From Talinum fruticosum (taxonomy: Eukaryota > Streptophyta > Magnoliopsida > Caryophyllales > Talinaceae), in assembly GCA_021018815.1 (NCBI GenBank), contig JAITYX010000007.1, positions 4,093,001 through 4,157,000 of the forward strand: 64,000 bases of DNA. The letters run 5' to 3'. Positions 35,717-47,962 of this stretch are shown here, in pieces. The notes beneath the pieces are model-generated. The model was not told the origin of the DNA. It worked only from the letters and a program-made list of their open reading frames with translations, and made no database searches. Positions within the stretch are counted from its first letter, which is position 1, and every line of letters starts with the position of its first letter. Made by a program: the position numbers and the translations under genes.

Positions 35717-35789
35717 GTAAGCAACTTCTTTTTCCTCTCTTATTTTTTACTTTAATTTATTCACAAAATTGGTTGGTTGAATGTTGACA

Positions 35790-35870
35790 AATGGATTTAG
35801 GATTTAGGGTTTAGTATTTAGGGAAATAGAATGATATATTGTTTATGGTTTAAGGTTTAGGGTTTAGAGA
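35790..35870 (+). repeat. Short interstitial telomere-like (TTTAGGG) cluster
   Basis: TTTAGGATTTAGGGTTTAG and TTTAAGGTTTAGGGTTTAG contain several plant telomere units within the presumed first intron of CACTA2. Confidence 0.6.
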
Positions 35871-36624
35871 AATGAATGTTGGAATTGTCTGGTTTTGATT
35901 ATCATTTTCTTTGTGAGTCTATTTGGTGATTTTGAAGGAAAATGTTAATGCTTTTGCCCTTGTTTCCCTTTTCTTTATTTAAAAGAAGGATTGGTAATTT
36001 GGAGTTTTTGGGGCAACTCTAGTGGTGGGAATACAATTTTTATTTGTTATTTTGACTTCCATCTATTAAAGCACTTTGGTAAATCTGTCATGAAGTTCTT
36101 AATATATTGGGTTCTTGTTTTTATAGAACTAGTAGGGGTTTGTTTAATTTATTCGTGTATGCTAGTTAAGATTGCGTTAGTTATAGGTATTGATAAGACT
36201 TGGGAGGTATGGGGACTTGTGGAATATTGAAGTCAACTTATTGTTAAAATTCATTTGTGGCCAAGTGCACTTACAGCTTTTTTATCTTTGCTATTGTTAA
36301 AACCAATTTGTGAGCCACACTTGCTTTAGAATAAGGCTGGAAATATTGTATAGTGTAATTATGATTTCTATATATTATCAATAATTTAGCTGGGTTCGTC
36401 TTTAGCAAGTATACGAACTAGTGGTAATCAATTAAGAGGTATATGGAACACTAATAAACAATTAGTAGTATTGGAAAACAAGTGGTTAAATTTACATTAG
36501 GAGCATTGGGCTGCATTAGGAAACGGTATTATATATGCTTGCTCTTGATTTTTTCAATTTAAATTTCTTTTGTATTGACTTTTACACAATAACCTCACTA
36601 ATTTTGTGATTAACGCAATATAAA

Positions 36625-37167
36625 ATGAATCCTTCCAAAGTTACAAAGAAGTCAAGGGGACGAACAACGATAAATAAGGAGAAGTTGGCACATAGCGGAG
36701 ATGATCCAACTCTCCTTACCTGGGCCAATTTGATGCGCACCATAGCCTGGTAGGTAAGCGTGCAACTCACTTTATGAGTTATGTTGGTGTGGAAACCCAC
36801 ACACACGTGAACATCAACTACAAAAATTAGAGCATAGTCCCAAATTCGATTAAGGAAATCTTTGGAATGATATACAAGTAAATGCACTACATCTCAACTT
36901 AGAATTGCAACTTATTATAAATGGTTAATATTAATCCATGTCGTTCTTGTGTTTCGAAAACGTTCAACTTGTACGTTGGAGAATCGAGATCTCCCATTGG
37001 TCAAACACAAGACCCTTATATCAACGAGTAGAGAAATTTAGAAAATTAAAATCTCACATTGCCACTTGTTTGGGTCTACAAGACAAGGAATATCAAGGCG
37101 GAAGGTAGATCCTGGGAGGTCTACAACTTCATAACCGAGGAGGATTGGAAGAATTTTGAAGCGTACG
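36625..37167 (+). pseudogene. CACTA2 transposase-like gene, N-terminal exons
   Basis: ATG at 36625 opens a 42-codon basic N terminus (MNPSKVTKKSRGR) followed by a stop beside a GTAAGC donor (36754). Near 37110 a second exon reads WEVYNFITEEDWKNFEAYV, resembling the segment before the DNA-binding region of plant Ptta/En-Spm transposases. It is cut at codon 'Y' by the Copia element. After the Copia the same frame continues AYVSSPNTR to a GTAA donor at 47986. No full reading frame remains. Confidence 0.45.
37163..37167. repeat. Left target-site duplication of the Copia element
   Basis: GTACG here and ATACG at 47963-47967: a 5-bp duplication with one difference. Confidence 0.7.
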
Positions 37168-38700
37168 TGAAGACTCGGACACTCGCTCAATACATTTCGA
37201 GTTGTATAAAAGGAATCGGGTATAACAATCTCGTACTTATAGAGTTTTGATTCCAAGGCATTCTCTCGTATCTCGAAACTTCTTTGAGTAAAATGGTATC
37301 TTCTCTAAGTGATACAACTTTTACTTCTTATATTTCTTGCTTATCCGTAAGTGACTCAAAAACCGATTCTTTGTTCCGAGTCCAACGATCACTCGAATCC
37401 GACTTCCGGTTATAAGTTCTATTTTGTTATAGTCAGTATTTCTAGTCTGTTTCATACTTAGTCTATATCAAGTTACTTCACTCGATATTCTTTACTCGAA
37501 CTTGATTCTTCGCTTAGACTAAGTCGGATGGAATTCCGAGTATCATGGATATTAGACTCGTAAAATTCCATTTCGTTTCGACTCGGATAATCGGTTGTTT
37601 AATTATCTTAATAATTTTATTATCTCGTGTCTAATATTGGACCAAAGTATTTTATACTTTGAGAACCAAAATTGATTTACTTTTGTAGATTATTCAAACG
37701 AGGATACACCTTTTTCAAACCACAAAAGTAACCGACTTTAGAATGTCAAATCACCAGCGAGACATGGCTTTTCACCTTCTCTCGCTAGAGTCCCAATAGA
37801 CTGTGTCGTGGCCGTCTGTTTCCAAATCTGGAAAACTGGAACGTCAAGCTTAACGGTGGTTTCCACCTTATCTTTCAAGACACCGCCAATGGGTTTGGGA
37901 CTTCCAAGAGAGTTAAACCGTTGTCCAACGTTCACATTACAACGGATACTTTCCGAGTGACTCGTAAAGCTTCTATCAACGGTCACGAGAGGACTCGAGT
38001 CAGCAGATGAAGATAACGGCTACTCGCTTGGTTATCTATAAATAGAAGCCACCTCACAAGACTTGAAGATTGCCGAACATATTGTTAATACACATACTTG
38101 CTCAAAGTCATTGTATTTACTTTCAATCTTCTACTTACAACTCCCACTCGTAATTCATTACTTTCGAGTTGTAAGGTCTTGTACTCATTTACAAACTCTC
38201 TCTTACATTCTTTGTAAGGTCCCTTGACTAAGCTGTAAGGGTTAACTCAACTTAGTTGTCCCTAGCTGTAAGGGTTATCTCAGCTAGGAAGTACTAGATC
38301 GGATAAGGGAATTTCGAGTCTAGGAAAACTTGTATAGAGTTGTCTAAGGGAGCAACTCGGGTTCGATCGGCTCACGGTGTTTTGTGGACTCAAAATAGTG
38401 AATTTGACTTCGTGTCCGGATTGACACGGTCTGTGGTTTTTGCCCCATGAGGGTTTCCACGTAATCTCTAAGTGTTATATTTCGAGTTCATTTTAGACTC
38501 GGACAGCTTTACTGACTCTTGCTTATCTTGCTTACCCATTCGTAATAGCATTTCGAGTCCACACTTTTCTGACCCCGTTGACGGACTCGGAATCCGACTC
38601 TGTCTTATTTTTGACAGAAGAGCTTCGGTTTCCACGAAAAACTTTCATCACCCTATTCACCCCCTCTAGGGTGACTCGGACTCTCCCGAGCAAACCTTCA
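37168..38700 (+). repeat. Copia 5' LTR
   Basis: Starts TGAAGACTCGGACACTCG and ends CAAACCTTCA, directly before the primer-binding site. It aligns end to end with the 3' LTR. Most differences are one-base indels and short mismatches at C/G-containing sites. Confidence 0.92.
38037..38045 (+). promoter_or_regulatory. TATA box of the Copia 5' LTR
   Basis: TATAAATAG in the context GGTTATCTATAAATAGAAGC, conserved in the 3' LTR at 47296-47304. Transcription would be expected to start roughly 30 bp downstream, near the CACCTCACAAGAC block. Confidence 0.7.
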
Positions 38701-38702
38701 AT

Positions 38703-38714
38703 TGGTATCGAGCC
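38703..38714 (+). other. Primer-binding site (initiator Met tRNA)
   Basis: TGGTATCGAGCC lies two bases after the LTR. It matches the usual plant tRNA-iMet primer site except that one base is missing between C and G. Confidence 0.8.
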
Positions 38715-38759
38715 TAGCCTTTCGTAAAGGATCTAACAATCCAAAGGTCTAAAGATCAA

Positions 38760-40200
38760 ATGGCTCGGAACACCGGAGAGTTCGACGAGGGAAGATCTTC
38801 CAACAGGCCACCAAAATTCAAAGGACCAAACTTTGGGCACTCGGAAGAAGCTTATGGAATGTTTTCTTATGGATCATGATGAAAAGGTATGGGAAATCAT
38901 ACAACAAGGAAGCTACATTCCAATGAAGACAGATGAATTCAGAATCATTCCCAAGACAAAGGATGAGTTCACACCAGAGAAGCAGAGAAGTTCGGAAAGA
39001 ACTTCAAAGCAATGAACATCCTTATGTGCGCCATAAGTTCGGAAGAATATAATCGAGTCTCCGCTCGTGACTCGCTAAAGAGGTGTGGGATACTTTAGTC
39101 AACACCTACGAAGGTACAAGTCGGGTAAGACAAGCGAAGATCAGTCAAGTATCTTCATAAATATGAGCTTTTCAAGATGGAGCCAGAGGAGAACATTACT
39201 CGGATGTTCATTCGCTTCACCGAGATTAGCAATAATCTCAAATCTCTGGGAAAGAAAATTTCCCATGAAGAAATGTGCCTGGAAAATTCTAAGAAGCCTA
39301 CCCAAGAAACGATGGGGTCCGAAGGTGACTGCCATAGAGGAGGCTCGGAACCTCTCACTCTTAAAGCCGGACGAGCTCATCGGAAAGCTTCTAACTCATG
39401 AGATCCATCTAGAAGAAGAGGATGCCGAGGGCAGTACCAAAAGAAACATAGCACCGAAAGCCTAAGAATCCAAAGAAGCAAATCGAGCTCTTCGACTCGG
39501 AAGACGATCCCATGGCACTCATTGCCGGAGGCTTCAAGAGAATGATGAAGCACAAAAGATGGGACAAAAGGCCAAAAGAAGAATTCTACAAGAAAGATAA
39601 GAAAGACAGAAAAGGTAAGTTTACTTCCCCGTCCAAATTTTCTTTGACTAAGAATTCCGGTTTCGAATGTGGCAACAAAGACCACATAGTCAAGGACTCG
39701 TCCGAAAAGGAAAAGGGACAGAAAGAAGAAGAAAGCCATGATGGCAACATGGAATGATGAGGATTCATCAGAAGATGATGAGGACTCGGACGACTCGAAA
39801 TGTCCGATGGTAATCTCCGACTCGGAAGCCGAACAGAGTCGGACTCGGACTCGGACAATGAGGAAACAAATCCTCGGGAGGTAATCGAATACTTTCTTAA
39901 GTTCTCCAAAGTTGATTTAGCTAAGTATATTTTTACTTTGGAAGAAAAGTCCAATTCCGATTCTTCTCAATTCAAAGAACAACTTGAGTTAATTACTTCG
40001 AGAGCACTTCTTTGAAAAATGAATTAGAAAAATTGAGACTCTCATTCGGAGAACTCAAGACTAGTGCTCAATCTAATGAGACTGAGTCCGAGCTGCTCAG
40101 AAAGAAAATGAGCAACTAAAAAGGAAGCTCACTGAGTCTCAAGATCTAGTTTTAAAGTTTACTCAAGGTCGGAAGAACCTTAACATGCTCTTAGGATCAC
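38760..40200 (+). pseudogene. Copia gag (nucleocapsid) region, broken
   Basis: Gag would package the element RNA. ATG at 38760 (MARNTGEFDEG) opens a UBN2-type gag; identifiable pieces are KAMNILMCAISSEEYNRVSA (near 39008), EPEENITRMFIRFTEISNNL (39180 on) and a zinc knuckle near 39660 (FECGNKDHIVKDS), in which the first and last Cys of CCHC are lost. An acidic Asp/Ser-rich stretch follows (39740-39860), then a coiled-coil-like region. The pieces lie in different frames; several breaks may be sequencing errors (see findings). Confidence 0.8.
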
Positions 40201-40569
40201 AATGTGTCTCTTTTCGAAAAGAAGGTCTTGGTTTCAACAAAGAGGAAGAATCCAATTCCTACTCGAATTGTTCAAAAAGGATTCTAGAACTGTAAAGTTC
40301 AGGAAAGCCGAGCACGGTCCCATTCATAGAAATGAAGGGAGGACTAAGCCCGAACTCGTTTACAAAAAGAAACCATTCTCTCCTCGTTTCAAAAGGAATA
40401 GTTTTCAAAAAGAAAGAGACACGGACTCGGTTCTCCGAGAGGAAGACTCGAATCCGACAAAACCCAAAGTCATTCAAATCTGGGTTCCGAAACACCTTCT
40501 TCCTCGTAAAAGAACCACAAGTAAGGAATGTTACTCGGGTTCGTTAGAGGAAGTGAGAAGGGTTAGATT

Positions 40570-43500
40570 CACTCGTTTTGCAGGTCACTCGAAAAGATCA
40601 AAAGGACATTGGTATCCGGACAGCGGATGTTCACGACACATGTCGGGTGACCAAGGACTCTTTTCCGAGCTAGAATCATACAAAGGAGGAAAAGTGACTT
40701 TTGGAGATGACAAAGAAAGGCAAGATAGTGGGTATTGGCAAGATTGGAAATGGAAACAATCCGGTGAGCCCAGTCTACCTTGTCAAAGGACTAAAATACA
40801 ATCTGCTTAGCATCTCCCAGCTATGCGACAAAGGTCAGGAGGTAAGATTCACTCAATCTAAGTGCTACATCTCGGATGAGACCACCAAAGAGGTAAAGCT
40901 CTCGGGTAAGAGATCCGGTAACACTTATATCATTCCTCTTTCTGGCCCAAGCTAGAATTTATCTTGCTTAAAAGCATCTCTTCATGATGATTCATGGTCT
41001 TGGCATCGTAGATTAGGTCATATTAGTATGCATACTATCAAAAAGCTGGCATCTCATGGTCCGGTTAGGGGTTTACCTAACCGTGTTTTTGAGAAAGACA
41101 AAGTTTGTGAAGCATGTACAAAGGGGAAACAGTCGGATCCTCATTCAAGTCTCTCAAGACTGTTTCGACAACAAAGGTGCTTGAACCGCTACATATGGAT
41201 CTATATGGTGAAATTTCAGTGAAGAGCCTCGGAGGTAAATCCTACATTCTTGTCATTATTGATGACTTTTCAAGATTTACCCGGGTGTGTTTTCTCAAGC
41301 ATAAAAATGAAGCATTCAAGGAGTTCAAGCAAGCTCTGTAGAAAGATTCAAGTTGAGTCTCGGACTCGATTCAAAGGATTCGAACCGACCATGGAAGGGA
41401 GTTCGACTACTCGGAAGTCTCGGAGTTCCGCGATCGAATGGAATCTCTCACAACTTCTCAAGCACCAAGAACTCCTCAACAGAATAGAGTAGAAGAGAGA
41501 AAGAACAGAACCCTTGAAGAAATAGCAAGGACGATGATGATTGAGCATAACTTGCCTTACTATTTCTGGGCTGAGGCGAGTCAACACAGACTAACTACAT
41601 TTTGAACAAATACCTCATCGGACCCATTCTGAAGAAAACACCCTACGAGCTCTACAAAGGGAAGAAGCCAAACATCTCATACTTTAAGCCCTTTGGTTGC
41701 AAGTGTTTTATTCACAATAATGGTAAGGATCACCCGACCAAGTTTGATGCTAGGTCGGATGAAGGTATCTTTCTAGGTTACTCTTCACATAGTAAAGCCT
41801 ATCGTGTCTTTAATAAAAGAACTAACAAAGTGGAAGAAAGCATCCACGTAGTGTTTGTTGAGTTTGAACAGGAGAAGCCAAGTGAGTTGTCATACTCGAA
41901 CCGAAACTCGGTAGAGATGATGACGAAGCCGAGATTACAAAGACTCGGACTCAACCTACTCAAAATGAGGTCACTCGTAACAAGGAAACTCGGAATGAGA
42001 CAACTCAAGAGCTCACTCGGAACGAACAAGCCAATGAAGAAGATCACTCGTAACAAGATCAAGCGGTTCAATCCACAAATCTTGTGAATAAGAGAACAGG
42101 TAAAGCATTCAAGTTAACTTCTAGTCATCCACTAGAGAACATACTCTCCGACATCAACGCTGGGGTAAGAACTCGTTTCTCTCTACATAATCTATGTGCA
42201 TTCACCGCATTCATTTCATTAAACGAATCCAAAAATGCACTAGAGGCCCTTAATGAACCTGAATGGGTAGAGGCCATGCAAGAGGAACTCAATCAATTCG
42301 AGAGAAACCAAGTCCGGACTCGACCAACCGACCTTCCGACCACCCAGTTATAGGAACCAAATGGGTTTTCAAGAACAAACTGGATGAGGGTGGGGTGATA
42401 GTCGAAATAAGGCTAGACTTGTGGCTCGGGGATGTAATCAAGAAGAAGGAATTGATTGTGGGGAAACCTTTGCACCTGTAGCTGAATTGAAGCCATTAGA
42501 ATATCTGTTGGCATTTGCATCCAAGCATGCATATTAAATTATATCAAATGGATGTTAAGTGTGCATTTCTCAATGGTTTTATTGAAGAAGAATTCTATGT
42601 CGAGCAGCCTCCTGGTTTTGAAAACTTAGAATTTCCAAATCACGTTTTCAAACTTCAAAAGGCTCTCTATGGTCTTAAACAAGCACCTCGAGCTTGGTAT
42701 GAAAGACTCGAGTAGCTTCTTGGTTCAAAATGATTTTAAAAGAGGTCAGATCGACAAGACTCTCTTCATAAAGACCAAGGGGAAAGATTTCCTTATTGTT
42801 CAAATTTATGTTGATGATATTATTTTCGGTGCTACTAATGAGTTTCACGTGCCGAGAATTTTCCGAGTTGATGAGTCAAGAATTCCAAATGAGCATGATG
42901 GGGGAACTTAATTTCTTCCTTGGCTTACAAATCAAACAAGACAAGGATGGGATCTTTGTTCATCAATCTAAGTATACCAAGGAATTGTTGAAGAAATACA
43001 AACTTCAAGATGCAAAGCACGCATCTACTCCCATGAGCAGAGCAGTATAAAGCTTGACTCGGACGAGAAAGGTAAAGCGATAGATCGAAACTCTATCGAG
43101 GTATGATTGGATCTTTACTACATCTTACTTCCAGCGAGCCGGATAAAATGTTCAGTGTTTGTCTATGCGCAAGATTTCAAGCTAATCCAAAAGAATCACA
43201 TCTCACTCGCGGTGAAGAGAATATTCGGATATCTTGCAGGCACTCAAAATTTAGGTCTATGGTATTCCAGAGACTTAGAATTGACTCTTTCTCGGATACT
43301 CGGACGCGGACTACGCAGGATACAAAGTTGATCGAAAGAGAACATCCGGAGCGTGCCAATTTCCGGGTCAATCCCTAATATCTTGGCACCGAAAGAAGCG
43401 GAATTCAGTAGCTCTATCAATCGCCGAAGCTGAATATTTTGCAGCTGGAGCTTGTTGCGCTCGGATTCTCTGGATAAACAACACTTGAAAGATCTTGGAC

Positions 43501-43751
43501 TATCATTCAAATCTGTACCAATCAAGTGTGACAACCAAAGTTCAATTAGCATCACCAAGAACCCCGTCCAAGCATTCGAAAACAAAGCATATCGAGGTCG
43601 ATATCACTTCCTACGCGATCACTCAGAAAAAGGTGATATTGAACTTGAGTTCATCCCTACTAATCTTCAATTAGTCGATATCTTTACCAAGCCTCTTGGT
43701 GAAGATCGGTTTTGCCTTATTCGGAATGAGCTTGGTATGTTAAATGCTTAA
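40570..43751 (+). pseudogene. Copia pol: protease, integrase, reverse transcriptase, RNase H
   Basis: In order: aspartic protease (WYPDSGCSRHM, about 40610); GAG-pre-integrase zinc motif (WHRRLGHISMHTIKKL to VCEACTKGKQ, 40990-41130); integrase core (MDLYGEISVKSLGGKSYILV then IIDDFSRF, 41190-41280, with the catalytic Glu region near 41490); integrase C terminus (KPFGCKCFIHN, 41690); RT (WVEAMQEELNQF 42270, [20 protein letters not shown] 42540, [16 protein letters not shown] 42660, YVDDIIFGATNE 42808); and RNase H (SIAEAEYFAAGACC 43420, CDNQSSISITKNP 43530) ending at TAA after LGMLNA. All domains are present but the frame changes many times. Confidence 0.92.
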
Positions 43752-44144
43752 TTATGTGCTACTCTTATTCTTTGCATAATTCTATGTTATGTGCTTTCAC
43801 CATTAATAACCATTAGCTCGGTTGATTCAGTGATACTTGGGCTGGTAGTTATTTCGTGTTTCCGAGTCACTCGAAACCTATCTCGAGTCAAACTCGGACG
43901 TAGAGAAACTTGGACTTCTAATTTTCCGAAACTATCTCTAGATCGGTGGAGAGTTTCGGATCATATTTTCAAAATCCTTCTCTTTCTCTCTCGAGCGCTG
44001 TGATCGGATATTAGCCGTGGATCTCTAACCGCTGAAATCTTAACCGTTGAAGAGAACCGTCACACCGGTCTTTGGTGACTGATGGACAAGCCGAGTCGAA
44101 CGGAGTTATATTTAACGAGATAGTTGACGGGCGCATTTATTGTC

Positions 44145-44153
44145 TATAAATAG
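44145..44153 (+). promoter_or_regulatory. Internal TATA box upstream of the env-like ORF
   Basis: TGTCTATAAATAGCG, the same TCTATAAATAG core as in the LTR, lies about 240 bp before the env-like ATG. Downstream is a CT-rich leader and a possible intron from GTAAGT (44275) to a pyrimidine-rich acceptor ending TAG (44359). This looks like a private promoter for the third ORF. Confidence 0.45.
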
Positions 44154-44385
44154 CGTCTATTCATCTTCATCTCGATTCTCTAAATTCCATCTCTCTCAAA
44201 CGAAACTTTTCGCGGAAGATTTCTACGTGAATAGTCATCCTTGAACTTCGCAAGCGTCGAAGAAGCCATCTCTCGTAAGTTTGGACTGCTCTCATCTCTT
44301 TCTTCTACATCTTTTTCATTTCTTCTCTTCTACATCTCCTTCTCTTTCCTACTCGATAGTTTCATCTTTCCTTCCTTCTTTCAAA

Positions 44386-45651
44386 ATGCCTAAAAGAGGT
44401 AACCATCCCGACTTCTAGGTCTCCTCCTTTTCCAAAAAACCTCGCACCAAAACGCCGTAAAGCTCCACCCCTCCAAACCCATTGTCACACAAAGCACCTT
44501 GCATGCTGGACGACAAGTTCTTTCCTACAACCAAATTTTCTTGGTTGTCCCACATTCAAACCACCGGAGCATACAACTTCATGTGCTTCAGCGAGGTCAT
44601 CTATCCCGAACTTGTTTCGAGTTCTACACTCACCTCACCCACCCCGAAAATGTTCTAACCTCTAGGGTTCGAACATAACCGTTCGACTAAACACCTCTCT
44701 CCTCCACCGCTTGTTCAAGGTCTCCTCTCTCTTCTTGAACAAGCAACCCCATTCCTTTCACTCGAAGTCACCGGCGACTTCTTTGAAAAATTCGCCAAAG
44801 AGTTCCCCGAGTCCTGGAAAAACTTTTCGTGACTCGCTTGAAGTCGAAGCTCTCCTTCAGTGCTTTCTGCCGATGAGAACCTTTTTCTCACAAAGCATTC
44901 CAGACAAGGAGAACCCCAACTCCAAGCACCTCAAAGCTCTCTTGACATTCTTGAGGGCTACGAAGTAGACTTCTTCCCCTCCATCATTGAGCGGATGGCA
45001 GCTGTGCCAGCTCAACTTCAATCCAAGAAGAACACCTCCCTTCCTTTCGGTGCTCTTCCGACCCTTGTCTTCAAACAATTCCAAGTTCCTCTCCCCTCGG
45101 ACCCAAACGCTATGTCCGAGGCCGCCGTTGTTGTCGGCAAAAGGAACTGCAGGGGTACGGATACCGAGAAACTAACCCCGGTGTCCGGGTTCATAACTCG
45201 AACCGAGGCCTCCCTCTCCGCCTCGGACTTAGAAATCCACTCCTCTCTCTCTCCCCTCTCCACCTGGTGGTGCCTCCACCTCGGGTGCCTCAAAATCTCT
45301 CTCTGCTCTCTTGTCCCCTATTTTTATGGACAAGATCAGCTTCGTGTCCTCCGATTTCGGAGACATGCTCCGGTCTTTCAAACTTGTTCTCCAAAATCCG
45401 ACCATCAACCACAAGATCGGTCGAGTCCTAACTCCGAGAGCAGCGAGTCTCTAGTTCTTGAGATGAGGGAACTGGTAAAGGAGTTGGTCGAGCTCCTTAG
45501 AGAGAGAAGGTCCAAGGCGGCTCGAGACCATGATGACTCGGACGCGTCCGAAGCGTCTTCGAGCCCGAGTCCGACCTCCTCGGACAGCGGGGATGAAGAA
45601 GAAGAAGCCGCAGATGCAGAAGCAGCAGACGCCGAGGACCCTGCGGGCTGA
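44386..45651 (+). pseudogene. Env-like third ORF of the SIRE-type element
   Basis: The ORF begins MPKRGNHPDF and hits a stop after ten codons. Later segments in other frames follow: FMCFSEVIYPEL (44580 on), a 263-codon open stretch (44860-45651) with EVDFFPSIIERMAAVPAQLQ, a possible coiled coil (LEMRELVKELVELLRERR, about 45460) and a very acidic C terminus rich in Glu, Asp, Ala and Ser. Post-pol ORFs of this kind mark SIRE-lineage Copia elements. I see no signal peptide or clear membrane segment, so envelope function is not supported. Confidence 0.6.
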
Positions 45652-46413
45652 GGCAGGTCCATCCGGGCAAGGGAAGGAACACCAAGAAGAAGCAGTGGGA
45701 ACTGCCGAGGGTCGACTCGCTCCACAAGCTCAAATAGCGAGTACTCGGCTCGAGACAGCGATGCGGGTGGGTCGAGCGACCTAGCCACACCGGCGGGTCG
45801 ACAGAGCAGCCCCTCCAGCCTACCGAGGTTCCAAGGGAAGAACCTCTCGATCCACTCACTCCGGGTCAGCCACTCGAGTCCGAGCCCCGACGATCATACC
45901 GGTTCTCCCTTCGCCGCGCTCAAGCACATCGTCAAGATCATATCGGCGCCGGTGAACCTCCGCTCCCTCCGCCTCCACTCCGAAATCTCCCTCTCCCTCG
46001 TAGGCGCCATGCACTCGAGTCACAATTCTTCTTCCGGAGATTTTTTTCTTTTGTCCAGACATCTAAGTTGTACTAATTGTTCTTTTCTTCCCTTCTTTTT
46101 GTTGTTTTTTTTGCTGAAAGGCAAGGGGAGAAATAGAGTCGAAAAACTTGTTGTCTTGTTTAGGGGATTTTTTCCGCCCTTTTGAATATATTTCTTTTTA
46201 ACTTTAATGGACTAATGCATTTCATTATTAATTTCGAGATCATTACTGCTAGCATGCTTTTCCGAGTTAATATTAATTCCTTGATAAAGCATATTTTACT
46301 TATTGCTCCGATACATTAAGTATGCCTTACTCATCTCATCTCATGCGCAACCACTCGGAATCGGATCTTTTTCACTAACAAAGTTTCTGTTTAAGTATGG
46401 AATGCCTTTCATC

Positions 46414-46426
46414 AAAAAGGGGAGAT
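46414..46426 (+). other. Polypurine tract
   Basis: AAAAAGGGGAGAT, immediately before the 3' LTR, is the expected plus-strand primer. Confidence 0.85.
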
Positions 46427-47962
46427 TGAAGACTCGAAACCGCTCAATACCTTTACGAGTTGTATAAAAGGAATCGGGTATAACAATCTCGTACTTATAG
46501 AGTTTTGATTCCAAGGCATTCTCTCGTATCTCGAAACTTCTTTGAGTAAAATGGTATCTTCTCTAAGTGATACAGACTTTTACTTCTTATATTTCTTGCT
46601 TATCTCGTAAGTGACTCGAAAACCGATTCTTTGTTCCGAGTCCAAGATCACTCGGAATCGACTTCCGGTTATAAGTTCTATTTTGTTATAGTCAATATTT
46701 CTAGTCTGTTTCATGCTTAGTCTATATCAAGTTACTTCACTCTGATATTCTTTACTCGAACTTGATTCTTCGCTTAGACTAAGTCGGATGGAATTCCGAG
46801 TATCATGGATATTAGACTCGGAAAATTCCATTTCGTTTCGACTCGGATAATCGGTTGTTTAATTATCTTAATAATTTTATTATCTCGTGTCTAATATTGG
46901 ACCAAAGTATTTTATACTTTGAGAACCAAAATTGATTTACTTTTGTAGATTATTCAAACGAGGATACACCTTTTTCAAACCACAAAAGTAACCGGCTTTA
47001 GAATGTCAAATCACCAGCAGACATGGCTTTTCACCTTCTCTCGCTCCAGTCCCAATAGATCGTGTTAGGGTCGTCTATTTCCAAATCTGGAAAAGCTGGA
47101 ACGTCAAGCTTAACGGTGGTTTCCACCTCATCCTTCAAGACACCGCCAATGGGTTTGGGACTTCCAAGAGAGTTAAACCGTTGTCCAACGTTCACATTAC
47201 AACGGATACTTTCCGAGTGACTCGAAAGCTTCTATCAACGGTCACAGAGGACTCGAATCGCGAGATGAAGATAACGGCTACTCTGCTTGGTTATCTATAA
47301 ATAGAAGCCACCTCACAAGACTTGAAGATTGCCGAACATATTGTTAATACACATACTTGCTCAAAGTCATTGTATTTACTTTCAATCTTCTACTTCTAAC
47401 TCCCACTCGTAATTCATTACTTTACGAGTTGTAAGATCTTGTACTCGATTACAAACTCTCTCTTACATTCTTTGTAAGGTCCCTTGACTAAGCTGTAAGG
47501 GTTAACTCAGCTTAGTTGTCCCTAGCTGTAAGGGTTATCTCAGCTAGGAAGTACTAGATCGGATAAGGGAATTTACGAGTCTAGGAAAACTTGTATAGAG
47601 TTGTCTAAGGGAGCAACTCGGGTTCGATCGATTCACGGTGTTTTGTGGACTCAAAATAGTGAATTTGAATTCGTGTCTAGATTGACACGGTCCGTGGTTT
47701 TCTGCCCCATGAGGGTTTCCACGTAATCTCTAAGTGTTATATTTCGAGTTCATTCTAGACTCGGACAGCTTTACTGACTCTTGCTTATCTTGCTTATCCA
47801 TTCGTAATAGCATTTCGAGTCCACACTTTTCGACCCTCGTTGACGGACTCGGAATCCGACTCTGTCTTGTTTTTGACGAAGAGCTTTAGTTTCCACGAAA
47901 AACTTTCATCACCCTATTCACCCCCTCTAGGGTGACTCGGACTCTCCCCAAGCAAACCTTCG
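46427..47962 (+). repeat. Copia 3' LTR
   Basis: Starts TGAAGACTCGAAAC after the polypurine tract and ends CAAACCTTCG, where the 5' LTR has CA. TATA box at 47296-47304. Confidence 0.92.

Larger units (their letters stand above)
37168..47962 (+). mobile_element. SIRE-like Ty1/Copia retrotransposon, structurally complete
   Basis: Two LTRs of about 1.53 kb, a primer-binding site, gag, pol in Copia order (protease, integrase, RT, RNase H), a large post-pol region with an env-like ORF, and a polypurine tract make a 10.8-kb element. Length, long LTRs and post-pol ORF fit the SIRE/Maximus lineage. The LTRs are very similar, so insertion was recent, yet gag-pol reads through many frameshifts. It interrupts a CACTA2 exon. 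CTCGG and ACTCG motifs are unusually dense throughout. Confidence 0.92.

Noticed and set aside
37059..37250. 63-codon ORF reading from the CACTA2 exon into the Copia LTR
   Set aside because: The frame is chimeric: it crosses the Copia insertion point at 37168.
45405..45859. Two minus-strand ORFs of 120-127 codons across the env-like region
   Set aside because: Antisense shadows of the acidic, Glu/Asp/Ser-rich C terminus; no recognisable motif.
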